NCBI RefSeq assembly: GCF_004363555.1
Contig: NZ_SNZJ01000001.1
Span: forward strand, 186,001 to 250,000
Length of the DNA: 64,000 nucleotides
Origin: Halomonas ventosae
GTDB taxonomy: Bacteria; Pseudomonadota; Gammaproteobacteria; Pseudomonadales; Halomonadaceae
Direction: 5' to 3'
The notes beneath the pieces are model-generated. The model was not told where the DNA came from. It worked only from the letters and a program-made list of their open reading frames with translations, and did not search any database. Every line of letters begins with the position of its first letter. Position 1 is the first letter of the stretch. The translations under genes and the position numbers were made by a program. Of this stretch, positions 1-9,139 are shown piece after piece.

Positions 1-90
1 CGCCGCCTGGACGATGATGAAATTGAGCAACATGATCCCCAGCAGGGTGGGGATCATCAGCAGCAGGCGGCGCAGTACATAGCGGGCCAC
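1..90 (-). CDS. yejB: YejB-type ABC transporter permease, N-terminal fragment (runs off window)
   Basis: Thirty codons read leftwards into the window edge. They begin MARYVLRRLLLMIPTLLG, which matches the start of YejB-family oligopeptide/microcin C importer permeases: a short basic stretch, then the first membrane helix. The start is GTG, with AAGGA six bases upstream. It lies 59 bp downstream of the yejA-like gene on the same strand, so it is probably the second gene of a yejABEF operon continuing outside the window. The family call depends on a very short N-terminus plus that context. Confidence 0.75.
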   Translation of the reverse strand, partial: MARYVLRRLLLMIPTLLGIMLLNFIIVQAA

Positions 91-149
91 GGCGTATCCT
101 TACTCCACGGATGAGGGCGGCCGGTGAGGCGGCCGCCGGTCATGCACCT

Positions 150-1979
150 TCAGCGGTTGCGCTGGCGGGCCTCGATCTCGGCGCCGCGCTCGGGGTCCAC
201 CCACCAGGCAGCCAGGTCCAGGGTGTACTCGGGGAAGGGCTCCCGCCAGCCGAACTTGTCCCACAGGGCGATGCGCGTCTTCCCGAGGTGCCACTGGGGA
301 ATGACGTAGAAGCCCCAGCGCAGCACCCGGTCCAGGGCTCGGGCGGCGGTATCCAGTGCCTCCCGGGAGTCGGCGGTGATCAGGTCGTCGACCAGCTCGT
401 CGACCACCGGGTTGCTGAGCCCGATCAGGTTGCGGCTCTGGGGCACCTCGGCGTATTCGCTGGTCCAGAAGTCGCGCTGCTCGTTGCCGGGGTTGGCCGA
501 CTGGGGGAAGCTGCCGACGATGATGTCGAAGTCGAAGCCGCGCAGCCGGTTGAGGTACTGGTTGACGTCGACGATGCGGATATCCCCCTGGATGCCGATC
601 TTGGCCAGGTTCTGCAGCAGCGGCTGCACGACCCGCTCGAACTGGGTGTCGAAGAGCAGGACCTCCACCGTGAGCGGCGCGCCGGAATCGAGGTGGGTCA
701 TGACGCCATCGCGAACCACATAGCCGGCCTCGTTGAGCAGCTCCAGGGCCCTGGCGAGCCGTGGACGCATCTCGTCGGGGTGCTCGACGGGCAGGGGTTC
801 CTCGAAGACCCGCTCGGGCAGGGTCTCGCGGTGCGGCTCGAGCAGGGCCAGTTCGGCCTCGCTCGGCAGGCCTTCGGCGGCCATCTCGGAATTGGCGAAG
901 TAGCTCTCGGTACGCTCGTAGGCCCCGTAGAAGAGGTTGCGATTGAGCCATTCGAAATCGAAGGCCAGGTTGAGGGCCTCGCGGACGCGCACGTCCTGGA
1001 ACTTGTCGCGTCGCAGGTTCATCACGTAGGCCTGCATGCCGGCGGGCTGGCCGTCCGGCACCTCGAGCCGCTCGACGAATCCCTCTTCCAGGGCCGGAAA
1101 GTCGTAGGCGGTGGCCCAGTTGCGGGCGCTGGTCTCGATGCGCATGTCGAGGTTGCCGGCCTTGAAGGCCTCGAGGGCCACCGTCTGGTCGCGGTAGTAG
1201 TCGAAGACCAGCCGCTCCATGTTGTGGCGGCCCCGGTTCACCGGGAGCTCTCTTCCCCAGTAGTCGTCGACGCGCTCAAAGACGATGCGCCGCCCCGGCG
1301 CCACTTCGCCGATGCGGTAGGGGCCGGAACCCAGCAGGGCATCGCGGGTGGTGGCCTCGAAGTCACGGTCCTGCCAGAAGTGGGCCGGCAGGATCGGCAA
1401 TTGCCCGATGATCAGCGGCAGCTCACGGGACTCGCTGTCGGCGAGGTCGAAGTGGACGGTATCCTCGTCCACGGCCCGGATGCCCACGACGTCGGCATAG
1501 TAGGCGCCATAGAAGGGCTGGCCCTTCTCCGTCAGGGTCTCGAAGCTGAACACCACGTCCTCGGCGGTCACCGGCTCGCCGTCATGGAAGCGCGCCTCGG
1601 GATGCAGGTCGAACTCGATCCATTGCCGCTCGGGATCCAGCCGCACCCCTTCGGCGATCAGGCCATACATCGAGAAGGGCTCGTCGGGGTTCTGGGTCAG
1701 CAGGGTGTCGTAGATCTCGGTCAGGCCGGTGGCCGGGGTGCCGCGGATGATGAAGGGGTTGGTGGAGTCGAAGCTGCCGATGGCCGAGCGCACCAGGCTG
1801 CCCCCCGTCGGGGCGTCGGGGTTCGCGTGGGGGAAGTGCGTGAAGTCCGCCGGCAACGCGGGATCGCCATAGAGGGCCAGGCCGTGGACGGTCGGCACCT
1901 CGGTCGGTTCGGCCGCCAGGGCCGGTCCACCGAGCAGCGTGCCCAGCAGCAGGCCCAGGCCAGGGGCAGCGTGTCGCAT
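150..1979 (-). CDS. yejA: Extracellular solute-binding protein family 5, YejA-like
   Basis: A 609-residue periplasmic peptide-binding component of an ABC importer. Residues 1-22 form a Sec signal peptide ending in ALA. The mature start, with HGLALYGDPALPADFTHFPH and then GGSLVRSAIGSFDSTNPFI, is typical of YejA, which in enterobacteria brings in peptides including microcin C. AAGGAA sits eight bases before the ATG. A YejB-type permease follows on the same strand. Substrate specificity cannot be read from the sequence; YejA relatives also serve general oligopeptide uptake. Confidence 0.9.
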   Translation of the reverse strand: MRHAAPGLGLLLGTLLGGPALAAEPTEVPTVHGLALYGDPALPADFTHFPHANPDAPTGGSLVRSAIGSFDSTNPFIIRGTPATGLTEIYDTLLTQNPDEPFSMYGLIAEGVRLDPERQWIEFDLHPEARFHDGEPVTAEDVVFSFETLTEKGQPFYGAYYADVVGIRAVDEDTVHFDLADSESRELPLIIGQLPILPAHFWQDRDFEATTRDALLGSGPYRIGEVAPGRRIVFERVDDYWGRELPVNRGRHNMERLVFDYYRDQTVALEAFKAGNLDMRIETSARNWATAYDFPALEEGFVERLEVPDGQPAGMQAYVMNLRRDKFQDVRVREALNLAFDFEWLNRNLFYGAYERTESYFANSEMAAEGLPSEAELALLEPHRETLPERVFEEPLPVEHPDEMRPRLARALELLNEAGYVVRDGVMTHLDSGAPLTVEVLLFDTQFERVVQPLLQNLAKIGIQGDIRIVDVNQYLNRLRGFDFDIIVGSFPQSANPGNEQRDFWTSEYAEVPQSRNLIGLSNPVVDELVDDLITADSREALDTAARALDRVLRWGFYVIPQWHLGKTRIALWDKFGWREPFPEYTLDLAAWWVDPERGAEIEARQRNR

Positions 1980-2021
1980 CGATCAGGTTCCTTGTAGCAG
2001 GCGGGGCCGTGGCCCCTGACA

Positions 2022-3203
2022 TCAACTACCGGAAAGTGTCAGCTGTTGCCCCGGTTGTAAAGCTTCGGGCCGCTCGATGCCGTTCCAGCGGGCCAGATCG
2101 GCCAGCGCCACGGCATGGCGGGAGGCGATGGCCGAGAGGCTGTCCCCGCGGCGGACCACGTAGACGTCGTCGCCGGCGGCTGCGCGTCGCGTGGCGTTGC
2201 CACTGAGCCTGGCCACCAGCCGCTCGGCGCTGTCGGCGGGGACCAGCAGCCGCTTGACGTGGCGGGGGTCGGCCCGGTTACCGAGCAGTCCGGGGTTGAG
2301 ATCGGCCAGGGCCGCGCGGGAGACCCCCGCCAGGCGAGCCGCCTCGCCGAGGTCCACCGGGCGTGTCACCGGGACCTCGGCGACGGCCGGCGCGGCCTCG
2401 ATGCGGGGCAGCTCGACGTCGTAGCGTTCCGGCTCGGCGATGATCGCCGAGATGGCGATCAGCTTGGGCACATAGGCCATGGTCTCCCGTGGCAGCTTGA
2501 GGTCCCAGTAGCTGCCGTCCTTGCCGCGGGAGAGCGCGGCGCTGCGGGCACGGTTCACGGTGCCGGCGCCGGCATTGTAGGCCGCCAGGGAGAGCTCGAT
2601 GTCACCCTCGTACCACTGCTCGGCCTGCATCTCGATGTAGTCCAGGGCCGCATGGGTGGAGCGCCCCACATCCAGGCGGCCATCGTAGCCGCCGCCGCGG
2701 CGCAGCCCCAGGGCATGGCCGGTGCCTGGCATGAACTGCCAGAGGCCTGCCGCCCCGCGATGGCTGCGCGCGGTGGGGTCGAAGGAGCTCTCGATGAAGG
2801 GGATCAGGGCGATCTCGCCGGGCAGGCCGCGCTCCTCCACCCGCTCGGTGATCCAGGCGAGCCAGGGCTTGGCGCGCTCGGTGATCTCGACGATGTTGTG
2901 AGGGCTCTGGCGGTAGTGGTCGATCCAGTGCTGCACGCGTGCCTGCTCGACGTCCTCCTGCCACTGGAAGCCCTCGGCGAGGCGCGACCAGGCATCCCTG
3001 GGCTCGAGGGCCAGGGCATCCCAGAACGTCTGGTTGGCAGGGAGCGTGGCGGGCTGGGCCTTGTGGCTGGCCGAATCGTCCTTGAAGGCGCGCTGGGGCG
3101 TCGGTGAGGCCTGGCTGTTGCCGGTGGTGGCCATCAGTGAACCCATCAGCGCGAGACAGCTGGTGAAGCCCAGGATCCGTCGACGTGTCGTGTGGTAGGT
3201 CAT
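2022..3203 (-). CDS. mltD: Membrane-bound lytic murein transglycosylase D
   Basis: Cleaves the glycan strands of peptidoglycan in the periplasm, leaving 1,6-anhydro ends. The 393-residue protein has an N-terminal hydrophobic export segment, an SLT domain around residues 110-240 with the catalytic glutamate in FIESSFDP (Glu138) and the motif GAAGLWQFMPGTG, and one C-terminal LysM domain (YVVRRGDSLSAIASRH) for glycan binding. E. coli MltD is longer, has two LysM domains and is a lipoprotein. I see only one LysM and no convincing lipobox here. It lies just downstream of gloB on the same strand, as in E. coli. Confidence 0.93.
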   Translation of the reverse strand: MTYHTTRRRILGFTSCLALMGSLMATTGNSQASPTPQRAFKDDSASHKAQPATLPANQTFWDALALEPRDAWSRLAEGFQWQEDVEQARVQHWIDHYRQSPHNIVEITERAKPWLAWITERVEERGLPGEIALIPFIESSFDPTARSHRGAAGLWQFMPGTGHALGLRRGGGYDGRLDVGRSTHAALDYIEMQAEQWYEGDIELSLAAYNAGAGTVNRARSAALSRGKDGSYWDLKLPRETMAYVPKLIAISAIIAEPERYDVELPRIEAAPAVAEVPVTRPVDLGEAARLAGVSRAALADLNPGLLGNRADPRHVKRLLVPADSAERLVARLSGNATRRAAAGDDVYVVRRGDSLSAIASRHAVALADLARWNGIERPEALQPGQQLTLSGS

Positions 3204-3276
3204 CGAAAGGTGATCTCCTGGTCATGCGAAGGCCTGCCGCCACGGGCAGGCCGGTTGTCATCCATCAACGGCGTGT

Positions 3277-4044
3277 TCAGAAGCCATCCTTCCAGGCGCG
3301 AAGCGTGGTGAAGGTCGAGAGGTCGCTGTCGGCGTCGCCATGCGCAGATGCGGCCTGGCGCACGCCGGCCGAGGCGCAGCGCAGGAAGGGATTGATCCGG
3401 CGTTCGCGGCCCAGCGTGGTGGGCAGGGTGGGGCGGTCGAGCTCACGGGCCCGCTGGCACTCCGCCTCGGCGGCCTCGACATCGGCATTGTCCGGGTCGG
3501 CGGCGCGGGCGAACGCCAGGTTGGCCAGCGTGTACTCGTGGGCGGCGAACACCAGGGTGTCTTCCGGCAGGGACTCGAGGCGCGACAGCGACTCATGCAT
3601 CTGTGCCGGGGTGCCCTCGAAGAGCCGGCCGCAGCCGGCACTGAACAGCACGTCGCCACTGAACAGCAGCGGCGGGATGCCCGGCGTGAAGAAGCCGATA
3701 TGATCCAGGGTGTGGCCGGGCAGGGCGAGCACCTCGAACAGCCGGCCCATCACCCGCACCTCGTCGCCGTCGCCGACCCGCTCGTCGATGCCTTCGATCT
3801 CGGGATTGGCGGGGCCGATCACCCGCGGCGAGTAGCGCTTGATCAGTTCCGCCAGGCCACCGGTGTGATCGTGATGGTGGTGGGTGATCAGCACGGTACC
3901 CAGCTCCAGTCCCTCGCGCTCCAGCCACTCGATCACCGGCGTTGCATCGCCGGGGTCCACCACGCAGACTGCCTGGCTCGTGTCCTGGCGCAGCAGCCAG
4001 ATATAGTTGTCGCTAAAGGCGGGTATCGGTGTCACGCTCAACAT
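3277..4044 (-). CDS. gloB: Hydroxyacylglutathione hydrolase (glyoxalase II)
   Basis: A metallo-beta-lactamase-fold enzyme that hydrolyses S-D-lactoylglutathione to D-lactate and glutathione, the second step of methylglyoxal detoxification. The metal-binding motif THHHHDHTGG is at residues 54-63. Further ligands lie in LPGHTLDHIGF and FAAHEYTLANL. The C-terminal substrate-binding region carries ERRINPFLR. The length of 255 residues is normal (E. coli 251). It is divergent from the methyltransferase gene, with 96 bp between starts, in the conserved mltD-gloB-methyltransferase-rnhA-dnaQ order. Confidence 0.95.
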   Translation of the reverse strand: MLSVTPIPAFSDNYIWLLRQDTSQAVCVVDPGDATPVIEWLEREGLELGTVLITHHHHDHTGGLAELIKRYSPRVIGPANPEIEGIDERVGDGDEVRVMGRLFEVLALPGHTLDHIGFFTPGIPPLLFSGDVLFSAGCGRLFEGTPAQMHESLSRLESLPEDTLVFAAHEYTLANLAFARAADPDNADVEAAEAECQRARELDRPTLPTTLGRERRINPFLRCASAGVRQAASAHGDADSDLSTFTTLRAWKDGF

Positions 4045-4140
4045 GGGCTCGGGGTCCTTGACGGAGGCGTTGCCAGACGCTGCCGCGATTCGTTGCGATA
4101 TGGTTTACAAAACCCGGCACTGTGGAGGGAAAACGGCACT

Positions 4141-4914
4141 ATGTCAAACTCGCGGGATCCCCATGCCCTGGCGCGGCTGGTCCGGGAGGGGCGGCGTTAC
4201 TGGGCGTCACCGGCGGGCCAGGCGCTGTGGCGGGCCGAGCGCGCCTGCCTGGGACCGGTCTGCGAACGCCTGGTCGGGCGCCACAGCCTGGAGCTGGGCA
4301 TGGCCCCGGTGCTCAGCGACATCTGCCCGATCCGCCATGCCCTGGGCTGGTCGCCGAGCCGCGAGATGGCCGACCACGACTCGACCCTGGTGTGCCCGCC
4401 GGAGGCCTTGCCGCTTCCCGATGACAGCCTGAGCCTGGTGGTGGTCCACCACCTGCTGGAGGTGGTGGACGAACCCCACCACATGCTGCAGGAGGCGGCC
4501 CGCGTCACCGCCGACACTGGGCGACTGATCATCTTCGGCTGGTGCCCGCTGAGCGCCGGCGGGCTCTCGCGGGCCTGGCCGGGCAGGCGACGTCGCATGC
4601 CCTGGCGAGGCCACTGGCGCTCTCCCGGGCGGCTTGGCGACTGGCTGGCGTTTGTCGACTTCGAGATCGAGCGGGTAGACTATTGCGGCTTCCATCTGCC
4701 CGGCAGCCAGCCGCGCAATGCCATGCTGGAGACCCTCGGGCGGCGCCACAACCTGCCGCTCGGCGACAGCTACATGATCCATGCCCGCCGCCGGGCGCAG
4801 CTCGCCCAGTCGCAGCGCTCGCGCTTCGAGCTGGCCCGCCCCCTGGTCGGGCCGGCGCTGGGCAGCGCCACGCGCGTCGGGCCACAACCGGAAAGGAACC
4901 GCCAGGGTGACTGA
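4141..4914 (+). CDS. Class I SAM-dependent methyltransferase (YafS-like)
   Basis: A 257-residue methyltransferase_11-type protein. [13 protein letters not shown] stands in for the SAM-binding loop, and [30 protein letters not shown] is the usual strand-4 region. The substrate is unknown. I chose the ATG at 4141 because the frame is open far upstream only as an antisense shadow of gloB, and the family starts close to this methionine. Its position between gloB and rnhA is that of E. coli yafS. The last 8 bp overlap rnhA, so the two are translationally linked. Confidence 0.85.
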   Translation: MSNSRDPHALARLVREGRRYWASPAGQALWRAERACLGPVCERLVGRHSLELGMAPVLSDICPIRHALGWSPSREMADHDSTLVCPPEALPLPDDSLSLVVVHHLLEVVDEPHHMLQEAARVTADTGRLIIFGWCPLSAGGLSRAWPGRRRRMPWRGHWRSPGRLGDWLAFVDFEIERVDYCGFHLPGSQPRNAMLETLGRRHNLPLGDSYMIHARRRAQLAQSQRSRFELARPLVGPALGSATRVGPQPERNRQGD

Positions 4915-5377
4915 CAGACACCACGCCGAGCCCCCCCAGACAGTGACGATCTATACCGACGGGGCCTGCCGCGGCAACCCTGGCCCCGGAGGGTGGGGGG
5001 CCCTGCTGGTGAGTGGTCACCACGAGAAGGCGCTCAAGGGCTACGAGGCGGTGACCACCAACAACCGCATGGAGCTGATGGCGGCGATCATGGCGCTGCG
5101 CGAGCTCAAGCGTCCCTGCCGGGTGGCGCTGTGGACCGACTCCGAGTACCTGCGCAAGGGCATCACCGAGTGGATCCACAACTGGATAAAGCGTGGCTGG
5201 AAGACCGCGTCCCGCCAGCCGGTCAAGAACGCCGAGCTGTGGCGCGAACTCCACGAGGAGACCCATCGCCATCGGATCGAGTGGCACTGGGTCAAGGGGC
5301 ACAGTGGCCATCCCGGCAACGAGCGGGCCGACGAGCTGGCCAACGCGGCCATCGACGAGCACCGGGCCCGCGCCTGA
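4907..5377 (+). CDS. rnhA: Ribonuclease HI
   Basis: Degrades the RNA strand of RNA-DNA hybrids during replication and R-loop removal. The four acidic catalytic residues are visible: Asp in [16 protein letters not shown], Glu in NRMELMAAI, Asp in [11 protein letters not shown] and Asp in [10 protein letters not shown] chose the GTG start at 4907. AAGGAA lies about eight bases upstream, and the product is then 156 residues (E. coli 155). The start overlaps the end of the methyltransferase gene, and dnaQ follows 36 bp downstream, the classic rnhA-dnaQ pairing. Confidence 0.95.
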   Translation: MTDRHHAEPPQTVTIYTDGACRGNPGPGGWGALLVSGHHEKALKGYEAVTTNNRMELMAAIMALRELKRPCRVALWTDSEYLRKGITEWIHNWIKRGWKTASRQPVKNAELWRELHEETHRHRIEWHWVKGHSGHPGNERADELANAAIDEHRARA

Positions 5378-5413
5378 CGCCCCGCCTTCCCTGAGAGCCG
5401 ACGAGAGATCCCC

Positions 5414-6175
5414 ATGCGTCAGATCATCCTGGATACCGAGACCACCGGCATCGACCCCCGTGATGGCCATCGCCTGATCGAGATCGGGGCGGTGGAGATG
5501 GTCAACCGCCGCCTCACCGGCAACCGCTATCACCAGTACATCAATCCCGAGCGGGACATCGAGGCCGAGGCGGTGAGCGTGCACGGCATCACCGACGAAC
5601 GGGTGGCCGGGGAGCCGGTCTTCGCCGAGATCGCCGATGCCTTCTGGGCCTTCATTGAGGGGGCCGAGCTGGTGATCCACAATGCCCCCTTCGACGTGGG
5701 CTTCATCGACCATGAGCTCGGCATGCTCAACGCGCGCCGCGGCGAGCCACGGCTCGGGCCGGTGGCCGACCACTGCCGGATCCTCGACACCCTGACCCTG
5801 GCGCGCGACAAGCACCCCGGCCAGCGCAACAGCCTGGATGCCCTGTGCAAGCGCTACGAGATCGACAACGGGCACCGCGTCCTGCACGGGGCCCTGCTCG
5901 ACGCCGAGATCCTCGCCGACGTCTACCTGGCCATGACCGGGGGGCAGACCCTGCTCTCGCTGGATGCCTCGGCGAGCGCGGAAGGGCGCACCGGCGAGTC
6001 CCAGGGGCTGGCCATCCACCGACTCTCCCTCTCCCCGGGACAGCTGCGGGTGGTGCCGCCCGACGAGGCGGAACTGGCGGCCCACAGGGCCAAGCTGGAA
6101 CGTATCCGCGAGGCGGCCGGCGAGTGTCGCTGGGATGCCCACCCCGGGCTGCCGGGCGGTGAGGCGTCACCCTGA
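5414..6175 (+). CDS. dnaQ: DNA polymerase III epsilon subunit (proofreading exonuclease)
   Basis: The 3'-5' proofreading exonuclease of the replicative polymerase. The N-terminal DEDDh domain (about residues 1-180) shows LDTETTGID (Asp7, Glu9), VIHNAPFDVGF and HGALLDAEILADVY. The C-terminal tail, about 60 residues, should bind the polymerase alpha subunit. The 253 residues compare with 243 in E. coli. The stop codon overlaps the nudC start by one base (TGATG), so nudC is probably translated by coupling. Confidence 0.96.
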   Translation: MRQIILDTETTGIDPRDGHRLIEIGAVEMVNRRLTGNRYHQYINPERDIEAEAVSVHGITDERVAGEPVFAEIADAFWAFIEGAELVIHNAPFDVGFIDHELGMLNARRGEPRLGPVADHCRILDTLTLARDKHPGQRNSLDALCKRYEIDNGHRVLHGALLDAEILADVYLAMTGGQTLLSLDASASAEGRTGESQGLAIHRLSLSPGQLRVVPPDEAELAAHRAKLERIREAAGECRWDAHPGLPGGEASP

Positions 6176-6948
6176 TGCTGCGGCGGGAGCTGCCCAGCGA
6201 GGAGTCGGCCGGAAGGGTCATTCGCCTGGCCGGGGGGCGCATCGCGCCCGGTGTCGACGAGGGCCCGCTGCAGGCGTTCCAGCCCTGGGATGAGCGGATG
6301 CAGCCGCTTTGCTGGTGGCAGGAGGAGCCGGTGGCGCTCGCGATGGAGGACCGGCCCGGGGAGGAGTGGCCCGACGCCCGTGCCTGGCTGGCCCGGCTGC
6401 CGGAGTCCTGGTTCCCGCTGCTCTCCACGGCCCTGCAGGTGGCGGCCTGGCTCGACAACCACCGCTTCTGCGGCCGCTGCGGTGCGCCGGCGCGGCGGCT
6501 CGACGCCGAGTTCGCCATGCATTGCGCGCAGTGCGGCCATCGCAACTACCCGCGCATCTCGCCCTGCATCATCACCCTGGTCACCCATGGGGAGTCGCTG
6601 CTGCTGGCCCGCAGCCCGCGTTTCCCGCCCGGGCGCTACTCGACCCTGGCCGGCTTCATCGAGCCGGGCGAGGCGGCGGAGGAGGCCGTGCGTCGCGAGA
6701 TCTTCGAGGAGGTGGGCCTCAGCGTGGGCCGCGTCAGCTACTTCAGGAGCCAGGCCTGGCCCTTCCCCCACTCGCTGATGCTGGGGTTCTTCGCCGAGGC
6801 GGCCAGCCGGCGAATCCGCATCGACGGCGTCGAGATCGCCGATGCGGCCTGGTTCAGCCCGCGGCGACTGCCCCAGCTGCCACCGCTCTACTCCATCTCC
6901 CGGGCGCTGATCGAGACCCACCTCCGGGAGGTCGGGCCCCGGGGCTAG
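6175..6948 (+). CDS. nudC: NAD(+) diphosphatase (RNA deNADding enzyme)
   Basis: A Nudix hydrolase that cleaves NADH and NAD-capped RNA to NMN and AMP. It is 257 residues, the same length as E. coli NudC. The four zinc cysteines are in CGRCG and HCAQCG (about residues 99-121). The Nudix box GFIEPGEAAEEAVRREIFEE lies at about 161-180, followed by the NudC-specific SQAWPFPHSLMLGF. It starts on the last base of dnaQ, so it belongs to the methyltransferase-rnhA-dnaQ unit. That is not the E. coli arrangement. Confidence 0.95.
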   Translation: MLRRELPSEESAGRVIRLAGGRIAPGVDEGPLQAFQPWDERMQPLCWWQEEPVALAMEDRPGEEWPDARAWLARLPESWFPLLSTALQVAAWLDNHRFCGRCGAPARRLDAEFAMHCAQCGHRNYPRISPCIITLVTHGESLLLARSPRFPPGRYSTLAGFIEPGEAAEEAVRREIFEEVGLSVGRVSYFRSQAWPFPHSLMLGFFAEAASRRIRIDGVEIADAAWFSPRRLPQLPPLYSISRALIETHLREVGPRG

Positions 6949-6987
6949 GAGGTGGACTCGGCCAGAAGCGGGCCGGCCAGCAGTCGC

Positions 6988-7299
6988 TCAGTGGCCGGGA
7001 AACAGCCGGGTCAGCTGCGTGGCCAGCATGACATTGCCGGTGGCCTTGAGCTTACCGGTCATGAAGGCGCTCACGCCGTTGATCTCGCCATTCATCACGC
7101 CCTTAAGGGTCTCGCTGCTCATGCTCAGGCTGACCGAGGGATCGTCGTGTTCGCCCTCGTGGACCTCCAGGGTACCGTCGTCCACGACCAGGTAATGGTC
7201 GCCGGCATCGGAGAAGTGGAACTGGAAGACTTCCTGCATGCCGCTGGCGGCCTCGGGGTCGAAGCGGCGCTGCAGCTTGTCGATGGTGGCGTCTGACAT
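6988..7299 (-). CDS. SCP2 sterol-binding domain protein
   Basis: A 103-residue protein made of a single SCP2 (sterol carrier protein 2) domain, a small hydrophobic-pocket fold that binds lipids or acyl-CoA. Family features are DAGDHYLVVDDGTLEVHEG, DPSVSLSMSSETLKGVMNGEINGVSAFMTGKLKATGN near the middle and a short C-terminal helix. There is no signal peptide, so it is cytosolic. It is convergent with nudC and divergent from sohB. A 14-bp match to the fatty-acid regulator PsrA site lies 44 bp before its start, which suits a lipid-handling role. The actual ligand is unknown. Confidence 0.88.
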   Translation of the reverse strand: MSDATIDKLQRRFDPEAASGMQEVFQFHFSDAGDHYLVVDDGTLEVHEGEHDDPSVSLSMSSETLKGVMNGEINGVSAFMTGKLKATGNVMLATQLTRLFPGH

Positions 7300-7342
7300 G
7301 GGGGTCCTTGCTCGCTAGGGTGTCCGGTGTCAGAGCGTATTT

Positions 7343-7356
7343 GAAACGATTGTTTG
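7343..7356. promoter_or_regulatory. Candidate PsrA operator (GAAAC-N4-GTTTG)
   Basis: The sequence GAAACGATTGTTTG fits the published Pseudomonas PsrA consensus, (G/C)AAAC-N2-4-GTTT(G/C), exactly. It lies between the divergent SCP2 gene and sohB, 44 bp upstream of the SCP2 start. PsrA is a TetR-family repressor released by long-chain fatty acids. That a PsrA homologue exists here, or binds this site, is inference. Confidence 0.45.
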
Positions 7357-7428
7357 AATCAAGCGCCCTTGTGCCGCCAGTCGGGCCGCGGGCAGGATGT
7401 CGGGACAGCGAGTGTAAAGGAGATGGCA

Positions 7429-8469
7429 GTGAACGAGTGGCTGACGGAATTCGGCATGTTCGTGGCGCAGCTGTTGACCCTGGTGGTGGTCGGTGGCCTG
7501 GCCGTGGCGGTGGTCCTGCGGGTTCGTGGCGAGACCGGGGAGCGCAGTCGACTGCGGCTCGAGGAACTGAATGGCACGCGCCGCTCCCGCCGCAGGCGAA
7601 TGCAGCTGGCCGCCAGCCAGCCGGGGGCTCGCAAGCGGCTGGTCAAGGCCTTCCGGCGCGATGACAAGGCACAGGACCGTCGCGGTCGCAAGGGGGAAGG
7701 GGAGGCCTCGCCGACGGTCTGGGTGCTCGACTTCCATGGCGACATCCGGGCCAGCGGCACAGGGCAGCTCGCCGAGGAGGTCTCGGCGGTGCTGGCGGTG
7801 GCCGGCGAAGGGGACGAGGTGGTGATCCGCCTGGAGTCGGCCGGAGGCCTGGTGCATGGCTACGGCCTGGCGGCGGCCGAGCTGGATCGCCTGCGCGAAG
7901 CGGGTCTGACCACCACGGTGTGCGTCGACAAGGTGGCCGCCAGCGGCGGTTACCTGATGGCCTGTGCGGCCGACCGGCTGCGTGCCGCCCCTTTCGCGGT
8001 GATCGGTTCCATCGGGGTGGTCGCCCAGCTTCCCAACCTGCACCGCCTGCTCAAGCGCCACGACATCGACGTGGAGCTGCTCACGGCAGGACGCTACAAG
8101 CGGACCCTCACGGTCTTCGGCGAGAATACCGAGGAGGGCCGCGAGAAGTTCCTCGAGGACCTCGAGACCACCCACGAGCTCTTCAAGCGCCATGTGGCCG
8201 AGCGGCGTCCGGGGCTCGACATCGAGGCGGTGGCCACCGGCGAGATCTGGTATGGCAGCGATGCCCTGACGCGGGGCCTGGTGGATGCCCTGGGCACCAG
8301 CGAGGCCTACCTGGTCGAGCGCATGCAGCAGGCGCGGGTGATCAGCCTGAAGCTGGAGCAGAAGCACAAGCTCGGCGACCGCCTGGGCATGGCGGTCTCG
8401 TGGGGCGTCGAGCAGAGCATCGAGCGCGGGCTCGAGATGCTCGATGCCGGGCGCTGGCAGAAGCGCTGA
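7429..8469 (+). CDS. sohB: Protease SohB, SppA-family inner-membrane serine peptidase
   Basis: A signal-peptide-peptidase-like serine protease of family S49. It has an N-terminal membrane helix (about residues 10-30), a charged linker, and then the catalytic domain: VWVLDFHGDI, RLESAGGLVHGYGLA, the nucleophile serine in DKVAASGGYLMAC and the general-base lysine in GRYKRTLTVFGENTEEGREKF. I chose GTG at 7429, six bases after AAGGAG, giving 346 residues (E. coli 349). The in-frame ATG two codons earlier touches the ribosome-binding site. It is transcribed away from the SCP2 gene. Confidence 0.93.
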   Translation: MNEWLTEFGMFVAQLLTLVVVGGLAVAVVLRVRGETGERSRLRLEELNGTRRSRRRRMQLAASQPGARKRLVKAFRRDDKAQDRRGRKGEGEASPTVWVLDFHGDIRASGTGQLAEEVSAVLAVAGEGDEVVIRLESAGGLVHGYGLAAAELDRLREAGLTTTVCVDKVAASGGYLMACAADRLRAAPFAVIGSIGVVAQLPNLHRLLKRHDIDVELLTAGRYKRTLTVFGENTEEGREKFLEDLETTHELFKRHVAERRPGLDIEAVATGEIWYGSDALTRGLVDALGTSEAYLVERMQQARVISLKLEQKHKLGDRLGMAVSWGVEQSIERGLEMLDAGRWQKR

Positions 8470-8476
8470 TCAGCCA

Positions 8477-8806
8477 CTAGGGCCTGCCGCCGAGTTCCAG
8501 GCTGCCGAGGGCCTCGATCAGGGTTCTCGCGCGCTTGCCATGCAGGGAGTAGTAGATGGTCTGGGATTCCCGGCGGGTGCTGACCAGGTTCTCTCGACGC
8601 AGGATCGCCAGGTGCTGGGAGAGCGCCGACTGGCTGAGCGAGAGACGCTGGTTGAGCTCGGTCACCGAGAGTTCGGTGCCATCGAGCAGGCAGAGTATCC
8701 GCAGACGATTGTCGTTGGCCATCGCCTTGAGCAGGGCGCTGGCCTCGTCGATGACCGCTGAGCCGCCTTCCAGGAGGCGTGCTGCAGCGCCGCTGGTATT
8801 GCCCAT
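8477..8806 (-). CDS. ArsR/SmtB-family transcriptional regulator (BigR/YgaV-like)
   Basis: A 109-residue winged-helix regulator. The recognition region reads TELNQRLSLSQSALSQHLAILRRENLV at about residues 53-79, then ESQTIYYSL in the wing. One cysteine remains (RILCLL). I see no ELCVCDL metal site and no second cysteine as in BigR/SqrR-type persulfide sensors, so the signal is unknown. I chose ATG at 8806, six bases after GGGGA; an upstream in-frame ATG would add 37 unconserved residues. It converges with sohB, with six bases between the stops. Confidence 0.85.
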   Translation of the reverse strand: MGNTSGAAARLLEGGSAVIDEASALLKAMANDNRLRILCLLDGTELSVTELNQRLSLSQSALSQHLAILRRENLVSTRRESQTIYYSLHGKRARTLIEALGSLELGGRP

Positions 8807-9139
8807 GATCTGTCCCCTGCCGGGCAGGTCCGGCATCCCGATGGCCGGTCGCCTGCACTGTTGAAGGCCTTCCCGTGATCCCGCCTGGCGCGGGTGGTGT
8901 CCGTTGCTCTGGCACATCCTGATTCAGCTTATCCTCAATAATAGTCCAGCTTGGCGCCTGTCGCCGAGTCAACGCTGGGTCAATGCCGAAACCGTGCTCA
9001 CGCGCGTCTTGTTGTCGACAATGGTCGCCGGGATGCCTTGCACTTTTGTCGAAGGTTAGCCGATGGTATGAGGTTATGGCCGTGAAGTTGCTCTAGAGTG
9101 TCAACAATCAACGCCCCTTCGATTGCTGACAGGATGCAG
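8807..9139. promoter_or_regulatory. Divergent arsR-prpE intergenic region
   Basis: A stretch of 333 bp without a gene that should hold the promoters of both neighbours. It contains the 10-bp palindrome TTGTCGACAA at 9012-9021 and a second TTGTCGA at 9046-9052. These two related sites could be operators for the ArsR-family protein or for a prpE regulator. An AT-rich patch near 8935-8945 may be part of the arsR promoter. No RNA or open frame is supported. Confidence 0.4.

Noticed and set aside
8807..8917. Longer ArsR-family start adding 37 residues
   Set aside because: The added peptide is unconserved in character, and a good ribosome-binding site precedes the internal ATG.
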